Source: a virus. Taken from it: 40,430 nt of DNA. The notes under the pieces were generated by a model. That model did not search any database. It saw nothing but the letters and a program-made list of their open reading frames with translations, and was not told the origin of the DNA. Positions 21,336 through 27,325 of this stretch are shown one piece after another. How positions within the stretch are numbered: position 1 is the first letter of the stretch; each line of letters begins with the position of its first letter. The position numbers were made by a program, and so were the translations under genes. The stretch is taken from positions 1 to 40,430 of the IMG/VR virus record IMGVR_UViG_3300028920_000145; one strand, given 5' to 3'.

Positions 21336-22033
21336 AACGGCAATACACCCTCGCTTTTAGGCTTTATATCATTTTTCATGAATGTATCCCAGTGTTTCAG
21401 CACTGACTCAGGACTACAAAACACATCAGGCCAGCAAGTCTCGTGACGTTTTTTTATTATTTCCAATAATTCCGGCGTGGCTTTTTTTAATAATAAATTT
21501 TTAGCGATACCACCTACTCTGGAAAATTCATTTGGTGTTATACGATTAAATCCCCATAAAGAACAGATTTTTTCACAAAGAATTTGGTGCTCTGAAGAAG
21601 ACGTAGTATTCTTTTTATTTTCATTGTTATCATTATTGTTTGTGTGCCTGACCTGTGCCTTACCTGTGCCTGACCTGTGCCTGACCGGTGCTTTTGCTGC
21701 CCCCGTTTCCTGGTAAGTACCGTAATTTGTTATAGTTATGCGGGTCCATTTGTTGGTACACTTACGGGACACCATCAGGCCACCTTCGAGACACTTGAAA
21801 AACCTTGCAACTTTCTTTCTTGACCATCCCCATTCAATAGAAAGTTTGCTTTCTGACGTGTAAAATTGGCCTTTTTTGCACAAAATGAACTCATTTCCTA
21901 ATAAAAATTGATTGTCTTTGTGATTAGCCCGCAAAATAAGGTCAATCCAGGCTTGACCCCTGGAAAACGGCCTTTCCTTCCATATTGGGTTTTCCCTTAT
22001 TTTACGATGTAAACTAATCCAACCGTCAGACAT
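21332..22033 (-). CDS. Replication initiator / replisome organizer
   Basis: From ATG 22033 the protein has 233 residues and starts MSDGWISLHRKIRENPIW. FSRGQAWIDLILRANH, then LSIEWGWSRKKVARFFKCLE, match the N-terminal winged-helix of phage replisome organizers. The C-terminal half (about residues 150-225) is DnaD/O-like helical. A longer frame begins at 22096 but overlaps the upstream gene. Four 11-nt repeats lie inside, likely the origin, as in lambda gene O. It overlaps the DnaB-like gene by 4 nt. Confidence 0.82.
   Translation of the reverse strand: MSDGWISLHRKIRENPIWKERPFSRGQAWIDLILRANHKDNQFLLGNEFILCKKGQFYTSESKLSIEWGWSRKKVARFFKCLEGGLMVSRKCTNKWTRITITNYGTYQETGAAKAPVRHRSGTGKAQVRHTNNNDNNENKKNTTSSSEHQILCEKICSLWGFNRITPNEFSRVGGIAKNLLLKKATPELLEIIKKRHETCWPDVFCSPESVLKHWDTFMKNDIKPKSEGVLPL
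21600..21690. other. Candidate replication origin: iterons next to an AT-rich tract
   Basis: Within the initiator gene, 21644-21687 hold four 11-nt direct repeats (- strand GGTCAGGCACA with two single-base changes). Next to them 21605-21640 is AT-rich. Iterons plus an easily melted tract inside an initiator gene is the lambda O-type origin layout. The 11-nt unit is not a multiple of three, so gain or loss of a unit would break the frame. Confidence 0.5.
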
Positions 22034-22223
22034 TTTCATCCACGTTATCAGTATCAACTTGTAAAATATAATGGTCATCTGTAATTTCGTATTCAACCAA
22101 GTATTCTTTTACACATATATCATAATTATTATATACGCAAACATCCTTTTTATCAATATTGTGTTTTTTTGACAAAATATCCTTAATATCAGATAGTGTA
22201 TATAGTATTCTATTTGTTGCCAT
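22026..22223 (-). CDS. Hypothetical protein, 65 aa, first gene of the replication unit
   Basis: The preferred start is ATG 22223 behind AAAGGA. A longer frame exists to 22256. MATNRILYTLSDIKDIL then DVCVYNNYDICVKEYLV and strand-rich end YILQVDTDNVDE. Not recognised. Its ribosome site can pair with an upstream leader segment (see leader at 22224-22335), so it may be the regulated gene. It overlaps the initiator by 8 nt. Confidence 0.65.
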   Translation of the reverse strand: MATNRILYTLSDIKDILSKKHNIDKKDVCVYNNYDICVKEYLVEYEITDDHYILQVDTDNVDENV

Positions 22224-22335
22224 ATCGAATCCTTTATTAAAGGGGGGCCAGGACAAAGAGATTCGAAAAACTTTGCCTGCTTAGCCGACTGGGTCGGAAC
22301 CCCAAAAAATTTCTATTAATCGAATCTTTTCCCTT
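22224..22335 (-). promoter_or_regulatory. Leader with alternative hairpins: possible RNA switch
   Basis: On the - strand AGATTCGA (22327-22320) can pair perfectly with TCGAATCT (22266-22259). The latter, with following CTTT, can instead pair with AAAGGATTCGA (22235-22225), the ribosome site of the next gene, with one bulge. Between the first pair lies a CCGAC/GTCGG hairpin (22285-22297). Mutually exclusive stems around a ribosome site are typical of riboswitch- or protein-controlled leaders. No known aptamer recognised. Confidence 0.45.
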
Positions 22336-22363
22336 AAAATAGAATTAATTACGCCCCTGTCAA
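22336..22363 (-). promoter_or_regulatory. Promoter of the replication operon
   Basis: On the - strand TTGACA (22363-22358), 16-nt spacer, TATTTT (22341-22336). The -35 box overlaps the stop of the 55-codon gene. The same TTGACA-16-TATTTT layout is used at 27029-27056. Confidence 0.6.
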
Positions 22364-22527
22364 GGAAATAATCGTTTCATTTTAGCGTCCATAGCATTTT
22401 TAAGGAATTTGATTTCCTCTTTAAGCAGGTTTTCCCGCAAGACAGACCAGAAAACGCTGAAACCTAGTGTTAAAGCCAGCACTATAACAAGTCGAAATAA
22501 TATCTCTGCTCCAATAGATTCAGCCAT
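22360..22527 (-). CDS. Single-pass membrane protein, 55 aa
   Basis: ATG 22527 to stop 22360. MAESIGAEILFRL leads into a membrane segment (LVIVLALTLGFSVFWSVL, residues about 13-30), then a charged helix (KEEIKFLKNAMDAKMKRL). The start overlaps the end of the glycosyltransferase gene by 46 nt and its ribosome site is weak. This shape, one membrane helix plus charged tail, fits a holin, spanin-like or membrane anchor. Its role is unproven. Confidence 0.5.
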   Translation of the reverse strand: MAESIGAEILFRLVIVLALTLGFSVFWSVLRENLLKEEIKFLKNAMDAKMKRLFP

Positions 22528-23852
22528 TTTTCACCATGCTTTTTTAAGATTAATTGCCGTCCTTCCTCCCAAATTGCCTTTTTATTTTCGGACTTATATG
22601 AACGGCCTTTGAAGTGATGGACGTATGTTTCCGTGCATATAGCTGGATACATTTCCTCTTTAATTCCTCGGATTATCCAATCAGCCTCATTCCCCCCGCC
22701 CCGAAAATCCTCGTCAAACGGCCCGATTTCCTGCCAGACACGCCGGTCAACCACCATGCAAAACCCCGTTATCTTAGCAATATAAACACGTGGCTTTATA
22801 TACCGCCTCAAATGAGACTGAATGATATTAACATCCATTCCGTCAATGGCGGCAGTTATTTTGATGTTTTTCTGCTGCGGGCTGGCGCTGTTATTCGTTA
22901 TCGGCCCGATGGCGGATAATTCCCTATCCAAGGTATTTTTATATAAATGATACTGCAAAATTATATTCCAATTCCAGGGGACAAGGGTGTCGGAATTGAG
23001 TAGACAAAAGACATCTCCGTCCGCCACTTCGCAGCCTGCATTAATAGCCCCTGAATGCCATAGCCGCTTTTTCCCCTGTATTAATTTTAGGTTCGGAATA
23101 TCCAGGTCGGCAATGCCATTTTTCACCGGCTCCGCCGGACCGTTATCGTCAATAATGATTATCTCGTAATCGCCGCGGGTATTCTCCACAATGCTGGACA
23201 GGCATTTCCGTAAGTAGGGGATTTGTCCATAAACTGGTAAAATTATTGACAGTTTTTTATCAATTATCCCGTGTTTTTTTTTGATTATCTCAGTATTATG
23301 CAGCCGACTTTTACGCCCCTGCATGGAAATTGAATCATCGTCAAAGTAAGCTGTGAAAAGAGTTTTCGGTATATACCAGCCTTTTAAATGCTTGCCTATC
23401 CTGATACATAAATCCCAATCCTGGTAACGGGTGAGGCTCTCATCAAACCCGGGAAAGTTCCCCGCCCGTATCAGGCTCATGGTGGATACAAAATTTCTCT
23501 GCGTGGCGGCAGGAAAGCACCATTCTTCCATCGTCTCGATGCCCTCCAAAGCCCCGGCCTTTCGGTAATCACAATATGCAAAAGAGCAATCAGGCTGCCC
23601 GTTTAGCTCCTTGAGCATTATTTCCAGACAATCCGGCTCGAGGATGATATCGTCATCGCAGAAAAAAAGAAATTCTCCCTGGGCGCGCCTGGCGCCCCGA
23701 TTGCGCTGGAAAGCCGCCCCATGCTTGCCATCGTCAAACTGGATTATCACCTCTAAATTTTTATAGGTTTGTGAGTTTATACTGTCAATACAACGGATTT
23801 CACGGTCCGGCCGGTGGGGGATTATTATTGAGATTAGCGGCCTAAAATCCAT
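22482..23852 (-). CDS. Two-domain GT2 glycosyltransferase
   Basis: From ATG 23852 (before LISIIIPHRPDREIR) about 456 residues. A longer frame starts at 23894. Domain one (1-205) has ISIIIPHRP and FCDDDIILEP (DxD). Domain two (about 210-456) has LSIILPVYGQIPYL, IIIIDDNGP and LLNSDTLVPW. Both are GT-A folds that use nucleotide sugars and metal. It may glycosylate phage DNA, virion proteins or host surface. Two such domains in one phage protein is uncommon. The coordinates use the likely inner start. Confidence 0.85.
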   Translation of the reverse strand: MDFRPLISIIIPHRPDREIRCIDSINSQTYKNLEVIIQFDDGKHGAAFQRNRGARRAQGEFLFFCDDDIILEPDCLEIMLKELNGQPDCSFAYCDYRKAGALEGIETMEEWCFPAATQRNFVSTMSLIRAGNFPGFDESLTRYQDWDLCIRIGKHLKGWYIPKTLFTAYFDDDSISMQGRKSRLHNTEIIKKKHGIIDKKLSIILPVYGQIPYLRKCLSSIVENTRGDYEIIIIDDNGPAEPVKNGIADLDIPNLKLIQGKKRLWHSGAINAGCEVADGDVFCLLNSDTLVPWNWNIILQYHLYKNTLDRELSAIGPITNNSASPQQKNIKITAAIDGMDVNIIQSHLRRYIKPRVYIAKITGFCMVVDRRVWQEIGPFDEDFRGGGNEADWIIRGIKEEMYPAICTETYVHHFKGRSYKSENKKAIWEEGRQLILKKHGEKWLNLLEQRYYFDLL

Positions 23853-24150
23853 TTTTTGTTGTCCAATATTTTTCTCCCCATTCCCGCACTGCAAAATAAT
23901 ATGCGTCCGCTGTCAAATGGGCCCGGGCCCGGAAAGTGGCAAACCGCCAGAACCAAGATTTTTTATAGATTTTAACGATATTATCCCAAAGCCTGCGGTC
24001 TGCCGCTATTCTATCCGCGCCGGTCCCACCCCTGTGATAATCCTCATCGTGGATTTTGCAGGCTGGTCGAATGGAAATAAACCACATCCAGAATGGCCGA
24101 TTAAGTCCCACGTGCTCCGACCAGCCGCTTCCGCAATCCCCAAATGCCAT
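23842..24150 (-). CDS. Small protein with phospholipase A2-like CxxHDxxY motif
   Basis: A 102-residue protein starting at ATG 24150, overlapping the upstream stop (TAATG). CKIHDEDYHRGG followed by ADRRLWDNI resembles the Ca-binding/catalytic His-Asp segment of phospholipase A2-like phage proteins. Aromatic-rich (WMWFI, WFWRFATF) and basic. It could act on membranes during infection or lysis. No signal peptide. The family call rests on one motif. Confidence 0.55.
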   Translation of the reverse strand: MAFGDCGSGWSEHVGLNRPFWMWFISIRPACKIHDEDYHRGGTGADRIAADRRLWDNIVKIYKKSWFWRFATFRARAHLTADAYYFAVREWGEKYWTTKNGF

Positions 24151-24365
24151 TATTTGCCGCGCTTTCTCTTAGGCTTGCTTTTAAGGCCCTCCAAGGCGTT
24201 TTTATTACCGGTGGGTGTTTGTATGGATGCGGCCACGTTTATCAGCTCATCATCAGATTTGGAGCCTTTCCCTGCGTATTCGCCGCAAATATGAGTTGTC
24301 CTTATCGGATGGGGGTATCGGTAGCAATATCCATTATCCCAGTGTCTGCATGATTTACAATCCAT
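24150..24365 (-). CDS. Cysteine-rich small protein, 71 aa
   Basis: CKSCRHWDNGYCYRYPHP near residues 3-20, with a later HICGEYAG, is a four-Cys pattern seen in small phage zinc proteins. The C-terminus is very basic (KSKPKRKRGK). It starts at 24365 inside the end of the 33-codon membrane gene and ends with the TAATG overlap to the next gene. Function unknown. Confidence 0.65.
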   Translation of the reverse strand: MDCKSCRHWDNGYCYRYPHPIRTTHICGEYAGKGSKSDDELINVAASIQTPTGNKNALEGLKSKPKRKRGK

Positions 24366-24456
24366 GATTTTGCCCCTTTTGCTCTAAAATAATCAAAAAA
24401 ATAACCAGAAGCCATAAAATATCAGAGATTACCAGTAGTGCGGTTGTCCAGGTCAT
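24355..24456 (-). CDS. Single-pass membrane peptide, 33 aa
   Basis: ATG 24456 lies 8 nt after GGGAG. The product has one membrane helix (LLVISDILWLLVIFLIIL) covering two thirds of the protein. It overlaps the next gene by 11 nt. It may be a holin or membrane toxin. Its position next to the PLA2-like gene suggests a membrane-acting cluster, but this is inference. Confidence 0.5.
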   Translation of the reverse strand: MTWTTALLVISDILWLLVIFLIILEQKGQNHGL

Positions 24457-24506
24457 AAGGCGGTCTCCCGCATTGGTCTGTCAGTCCCTACGCAGGAAAG
24501 CCGCCC

Positions 24507-24575
24507 CATTTGCACCATGCGGAATGACAAAATCCGTTTACATCCCATCTGTATCAGCCGGACTAAGTGCAAATG
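24507..24575. repeat. 9-bp inverted repeat in a gene-free stretch (24457-24593)
   Basis: CATTTGCAC (24507-24515) and GTGCAAATG (24567-24575) pair fully. A smaller CGGA/TCCG stem (24520-24535) lies inside. No gene is seen in 24457-24593. It lies just outside the two attC-like cassettes but lacks the GTT core, so it is not counted as a third attC. Confidence 0.45.
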
Positions 24576-24587
24576 TTTAATTGTTTC

Positions 24588-24675
24588 ATACAACGTTCGC
24601 AACTATACGAAGTCAATCTTTGATTGATTTGGGCGAAGATGCTTTAGCATCGGAGCCGTATAGTTGCTGTTGTAC
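24588..24675 (-). other. attC: attC-like recombination site of cassette 2
   Basis: On the - strand R'' GTACAAC (24675-24669), then A, stem GCAACTATACG paired with CGTATAGTTGC (11 bp), then GAAC, then R' GTTGTAT (24594-24588). The variable loop contains two small hairpins. R'' is the exact complement of GTTGTAC at the start of this cassette (24852-24846), as in integron cassettes. It overlaps the gene's last codons. Confidence 0.6.
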
Positions 24676-24828
24676 GATAGTTTGGAGGCGGTCGCATTCC
24701 TGCAAAAGGGCAAGTATTGCACCATCTCCTGTTTCGTCTCTCCAAGGTTTACCATAACGTAAACAGGTAAGTTTTGCCGTCTTTTCATCGAAACACCAAG
24801 TGTATTTATCATAACATTCTACTTTCAT
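24613..24828 (-). CDS. Cassette 2 gene: hypothetical phage-type protein, 71 aa
   Basis: ATG 24828 behind GGAGG. The product starts MKVECYDKYTWCFDEKTAKL and continues LTCLRYGKPWRDETGDG and ILALLQECDRLQ. This C.RYG.PWRD.TGD pattern occurs in small phage proteins of unknown role. It is the only gene of a 258-nt unit (24594-24851) bounded by attC-like sites, with its stop inside the site, just as integron cassette genes are arranged. Confidence 0.75.
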   Translation of the reverse strand: MKVECYDKYTWCFDEKTAKLTCLRYGKPWRDETGDGAILALLQECDRLQTIVQQQLYGSDAKASSPKSIKD

Positions 24829-24845
24829 TTTCTACCTCCAATTTC

Positions 24846-24899
24846 GTACAACGTCCGCCAAACGTGAGCAGTTTTAATTGCTCACTTTGGCTGTTGGTT
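24846..24899 (-). other. attC: attC-like recombination site of cassette 1
   Basis: On the - strand R'' AACCAAC (24899-24893), A, GCCAAA-GTGAGCA, 8-nt loop, TGCTCAC-g-TTTGGC, GGAC, R' GTTGTAC (24852-24846). The single unpaired G in one arm is like the extrahelical base of true attC sites. R'' is the exact complement of GTTGGTT at the cassette's own start (25100-25094). Confidence 0.65.
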
Positions 24900-25067
24900 T
24901 TTGTTTGGGGTGACATTTTCAAACTGTTCTTTCAATGTTTTATACATTACCCTATCGGCCATAATTGGGTTTATCAATGACAGAAATGAAGATAATTGAT
25001 AGCATAAAAATCCATTTATTCTTTTCTTAAACATCGACGCTTTATGCCAAGGATGTGTTTTATTCAT
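24882..25067 (-). CDS. Cassette 1 gene: hypothetical protein, 61 aa
   Basis: ATG 25067 behind GAAAGGA. Starts MNKTHPWHKASMFKKRINGF with a hydrophobic stretch (LCYQLSSFLSLINPIM) too polar for a sure membrane helix, then NVTPNKNQQPK. Not recognised. It is the only gene of a 248-nt unit (24852-25099), and its stop lies within the start of the attC-like site. Confidence 0.6.
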   Translation of the reverse strand: MNKTHPWHKASMFKKRINGFLCYQLSSFLSLINPIMADRVMYKTLKEQFENVTPNKNQQPK

Positions 25068-25093
25068 TTTAAATTCCTTTCACCACAAATTGA

Positions 25094-25100
25094 AACCAAC
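25094..25100 (-). other. Insertion point of the cassettes (GTTGGTT)
   Basis: GTTGGTT on the - strand marks the left boundary of cassette 1. The G is the last base of the flanking sequence and TTGGTT the first bases of the cassette. There is no inverted-repeat structure upstream, so this looks like a secondary integration site. No integron integrase is in the window. Confidence 0.5.
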
Positions 25101-25137
25101 TTGTTATTTGTAGCATATTCATTCACCATGCACTTAA

Positions 25138-25371
25138 TTAACCAACTTCCTCATCCTGCTTCATCCTGGAAGTCAGCTTATCCAAATCAAGACCCATAAA
25201 ATTAAACCATGATTTTATATGCGCTGGCTGCCACCAGTATTGCGGCTTGGTCATCGAAATACAATACTCGGCAAGGGGCAGTAAATCCCCCTGCCCCAAG
25301 GTGATTTTTTTATCGCCTTTAGATATATCGTGAACCATCTGATTGCCTATATATCGGCCTTTTATTTTCAT
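25138..25371 (-). CDS. Hypothetical protein, 77 aa
   Basis: Starts MKIKGRYIGNQMVHDISKGD and contains ITLGQGDLLPLAEYCISM and an aromatic YWWQPAHIKSWFNFMG. Not recognised. It lies 9 nt after the 65-aa gene and just before the cassette insertion point, so it is the last gene of the Erf group in the ancestral order. Confidence 0.65.
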   Translation of the reverse strand: MKIKGRYIGNQMVHDISKGDKKITLGQGDLLPLAEYCISMTKPQYWWQPAHIKSWFNFMGLDLDKLTSRMKQDEEVG

Positions 25372-25380
25372 AGTCTCCCC

Positions 25381-25578
25381 TTAATATGGCAACTGATTAG
25401 TTTTTTCTTTCCTCGGGAATAACACCAGATTTCCGTCCACTGGCAATGCGGCCAGCTTGAGGGAAATCCTGCCGTCATCCTGCAGGAAAGCCTTCCCTAT
25501 GCGATACCAGGCCATCTTTTCGTTTCCGTCCCTGGCTTTGTATTTCTCGCCTGTGCATACATCTCTAATTTCCATCAT
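25381..25578 (-). CDS. Hypothetical protein, 65 aa
   Basis: Starts MMEIRDVCTGEKYKARDG behind AAAGGAG, overlapping the erf stop by 14 nt. KMAWYRIGKAFLQDDGRISL and a basic end (FPRKEKTN) suggest a small beta fold, like phage single-domain OB or WYL-type pieces, but none is certain. Coupled to Erf, so perhaps a helper in recombination. Confidence 0.65.
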   Translation of the reverse strand: MMEIRDVCTGEKYKARDGNEKMAWYRIGKAFLQDDGRISLKLAALPVDGNLVLFPRKEKTNQLPY

Positions 25579-26206
25579 GTACTCCTTTCAAAAAATTGTC
25601 AACATCTTTTACACTTTCCATAAACATAGCCTTTTCCCGCTCATATAATTCCAAGAGGCTTTGCGGAGCCTTTTGTTTTTTGAGCCAGTCCCCCAGTTTT
25701 TCCCATTTTTCCGGGTCTTCCGCCCTGGCAGCCAGGTCGCTATACTCTTCCTCAAGGCTCTTTTTCGGGGCAGGTTTTTTCGGGGCAGGCTTTTTTGCGG
25801 CAGGCTTTTTTGCATCCCCCTGCGTCTGAGCCAGGTTCCCATCATCGTCCTCCTCGGAGGCCACGTTTAGGATGGCAGAGAGCGCATAGCGGCGGGCGTA
25901 GGTGATGGCACTCCCCTGTCCCTGCGGGCCTTTTTTATCTGCCAGAAGCGGCGTATTTGCGCTTATCCATTCCCCGCTCTTATGGGACAGGATAGTCGTC
26001 AGCGTATCACCATTAGGCAACGCCATCACCGCCAGGCCGTGTTTTTTTAGTCCCTCCCGGGTGGCCTCGATTACCACGTCCAGGGGCGCGTATTTGCTAT
26101 TAAAATACGGGTTGACTGCCTTTTTAGCAATCGATTTAAACTCGCCTTGTGCCGCAGACAGGGCTTCTGTCAGTTGGCCAATTGATGGGAATTTATTTAT
26201 TTCCAT
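25565..26206 (-). CDS. erf: Erf family single-strand annealing protein
   Basis: A 213-residue protein. Residues 1-130 (LSAAQGEFKSIAKKAVNP, YFNSKYAPLDVVIEATREGL, HGLAVMALPNGDTLTTIL, GSAITYARRYALSAIL) match the ERF family that anneals single strands in phage recombination and genome circularisation. A Lys/Pro/Ala linker with three KKPA-type repeats (about 138-152) leads to a helical C-terminus. Ribosome site AACGAAAGGA. Its presence fits a circularising or permuted genome. Confidence 0.92.
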   Translation of the reverse strand: MEINKFPSIGQLTEALSAAQGEFKSIAKKAVNPYFNSKYAPLDVVIEATREGLKKHGLAVMALPNGDTLTTILSHKSGEWISANTPLLADKKGPQGQGSAITYARRYALSAILNVASEEDDDGNLAQTQGDAKKPAAKKPAPKKPAPKKSLEEEYSDLAARAEDPEKWEKLGDWLKKQKAPQSLLELYEREKAMFMESVKDVDNFLKGVHDGN

Positions 26207-26220
26207 TGTTCATCCTTTCG

Positions 26221-26403
26221 TTAAAATGGTAAATCTGTGACTTTCCGGGCCCGAAAGCCTATCCTTATCTCTGCCCCGAGCTCCTCATGGCATTGGGCGC
26301 AGGCCCCTCCCGCTATACAATCAATGGGTGCATACTGCCCGCAGATTTGGCAGCGTACTTCCACTGTTGGCTCCCCGCATACTACTCTAATCCTTCCTCT
26401 CAT
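26221..26403 (-). CDS. Zinc-ribbon protein, 60 aa
   Basis: CQICGQYAPIDCIAGGACAQC places two CxxC pairs in a zinc ribbon. It starts at 26403 behind AACGAAAGG with a 17-nt overlap to the previous gene. The position directly before erf suggests an early accessory function. No enzyme motif. Confidence 0.65.
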   Translation of the reverse strand: MRGRIRVVCGEPTVEVRCQICGQYAPIDCIAGGACAQCHEELGAEIRIGFRARKVTDLPF

Positions 26404-26599
26404 TTTCGTTCCTTTCGTTTATGGTTTTTTCCGCCCGTTCAAGTAAAAAGTCTATTTCGGCGGCGTGATAATCCGAAATATCCTTGTCGATGTTTTTTAT
26501 TTTTTCCTCCAGTGCGATTCGCCAAGCCTTCTCCGCGCGCCTGCACGCGTCCAGTTTAAGGGCTATATAAACCGCACCTAACAATAAAATCCAGCTCAT
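26387..26599 (-). CDS. Membrane-anchored coiled-coil protein, 70 aa
   Basis: Starts MSWILLLGAVYIALKLDACR: a membrane segment of about 15 residues, then a long charged helix (AEKAWRIALEEKIKNIDKD, IDFLLERAEKTINERNE). Start overlaps the upstream stop (TAATG). Such shape could anchor an early protein complex to the membrane. Family not recognised. Confidence 0.6.
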   Translation of the reverse strand: MSWILLLGAVYIALKLDACRRAEKAWRIALEEKIKNIDKDISDYHAAEIDFLLERAEKTINERNENERKD

Positions 26600-26778
26600 T
26601 ATCTATGCCTGAAATAGCGGGCAATCGAATTTGTGACCCGCAGCTGAATGGGAACATATCCCTCGTTTTTTATTTTGAGGAACAGGGCTGGGCTGATCCC
26701 CATTTCCCTGGCAACCATGTCAATTGGACCGGTTTTCGATGCTTCCTCAAACCGCTTCTGCAATGCTGTTTTCTTCAT
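26599..26778 (-). CDS. Small helix-turn-helix protein, 59 aa
   Basis: ATG 26778 to TAA 26599. GPIDMVAREMGISPALFL forms a helix-turn-helix (DMVAREMG-ISP-ALFLKI), followed by VPIQLRVTNSIARYFRHR. It could be a Cro- or Xis-like regulator of the promoter at 27029-27056. The start overlaps the end of the 85-aa gene. Confidence 0.65.
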   Translation of the reverse strand: MKKTALQKRFEEASKTGPIDMVAREMGISPALFLKIKNEGYVPIQLRVTNSIARYFRHR

Positions 26779-27004
26779 CTGGCATTTCCTCTTGGTTTTC
26801 GTTTTTTTCCATTTTGCTTTTTAGGATGTCAATCGCTTCTCTCCATGTAGGGCCTACATAATAGGTGTACTTGTCAATATATACCGAACACTCAGCTGTA
26901 GTTTTTCTGTAAAGGTGATTAAAGTCAGAGAACTCATATCTTAGCGAATAATACCGCCCATTCGCCAGGGCTTTAACTTCTTGGATTGCTTCTTTGAATG
27001 TCAT
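26747..27004 (-). CDS. Hypothetical protein, 85 aa, first gene of the Erf unit
   Basis: Starts MTFKEAIQEVKALANGRYYS behind AACGAAAGGAG. Helix, then strands (YSLRYEFSDFNHLYRK, CSVYIDKYTYYVGP), then an acidic helical tail. Not recognised. It is the first gene after the promoter at 27029-27056 and overlaps the HTH gene by 32 nt. Confidence 0.65.
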   Translation of the reverse strand: MTFKEAIQEVKALANGRYYSLRYEFSDFNHLYRKTTAECSVYIDKYTYYVGPTWREAIDILKSKMEKNENQEEMPDEENSIAEAV

Positions 27005-27028
27005 AATGTGCTCCTTTCGTTTTATTTT

Positions 27029-27056
27029 AAAATATAATCCTTTTCATATTTGTCAA
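27029..27056 (-). promoter_or_regulatory. Promoter of the Erf operon
   Basis: On the - strand TTGACA (27056-27051), 16-nt spacer, TATTTT (27034-27029), then an AT-rich leader to ATG 27004. It lies just after the terminator at 27101-27128. Confidence 0.65.
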
Positions 27057-27080
27057 GTGATTTTCACTTTTTTTTCACTT
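27055..27080. promoter_or_regulatory. Operator candidate AAGTGA-TTT-TCACTT
   Basis: A perfect 6-bp inverted repeat (27055-27060 and 27064-27069) touching the -35 box, plus a third TCACTT at 27075-27080. AAGTGAAAAAAA also occurs near the promoters at 2825-2853 and 8627-8651. Confidence 0.5.
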
Positions 27081-27100
27081 TATTTTTAATCTATAAAAAA

Positions 27101-27128
27101 GGCCCCGAGCCAGTGGCAGCCCGGAGCC
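27101..27128 (-). terminator. Intrinsic terminator after the 54-aa gene
   Basis: A GC-rich imperfect stem (GGCTCCGGGC with GGCTCGGGGCC) is followed on the - strand by six T. On the + strand it is preceded by A-rich sequence, so it may work both ways. It separates the tail/glycosyltransferase unit from the Erf unit. Confidence 0.75.
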
Positions 27129-27160
27129 AAAAAACGAAAGGAATTAATAAACTATATTTT

Positions 27161-27325
27161 TCACCCCTTTTCCACTAGTTTTTTCTTCAAAGCCTCAATT
27201 TCCTCGCATTTTTGGCGGTAATTCATTACCAGAATATGGTAAGAATTTTGCATTTCCATTAAATCGGAGGACTTTATTTTCACCTCATACTGGCCTAAGC
27301 TGGCCGGGATTTCCTTTTCCTGCAT
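27161..27325 (-). CDS. Small coiled-coil protein, 54 aa
   Basis: The preferred start is ATG 27325, 8 nt after GGAG. A frame extends to 27385 but the longer part overlaps the glycosyltransferase. MQEKEIPASLGQYEVKIK is followed by a helix (CEEIEALKKKLVEKG). Function unknown. Last gene before the terminator. Confidence 0.6.
   Translation of the reverse strand: MQEKEIPASLGQYEVKIKSSDLMEMQNSYHILVMNYRQKCEEIEALKKKLVEKG

Noticed and set aside
24507-24575. Third attC site next to the cassettes
   Set aside because: A good inverted repeat but without a GTT core at the end or R'' complement.
24603-24812. 69-codon - strand frame overlapping the cassette 2 gene
   Set aside because: The 71-codon frame (24613-24828) has a GGAGG ribosome site and family-like residues; this one is its shadow.
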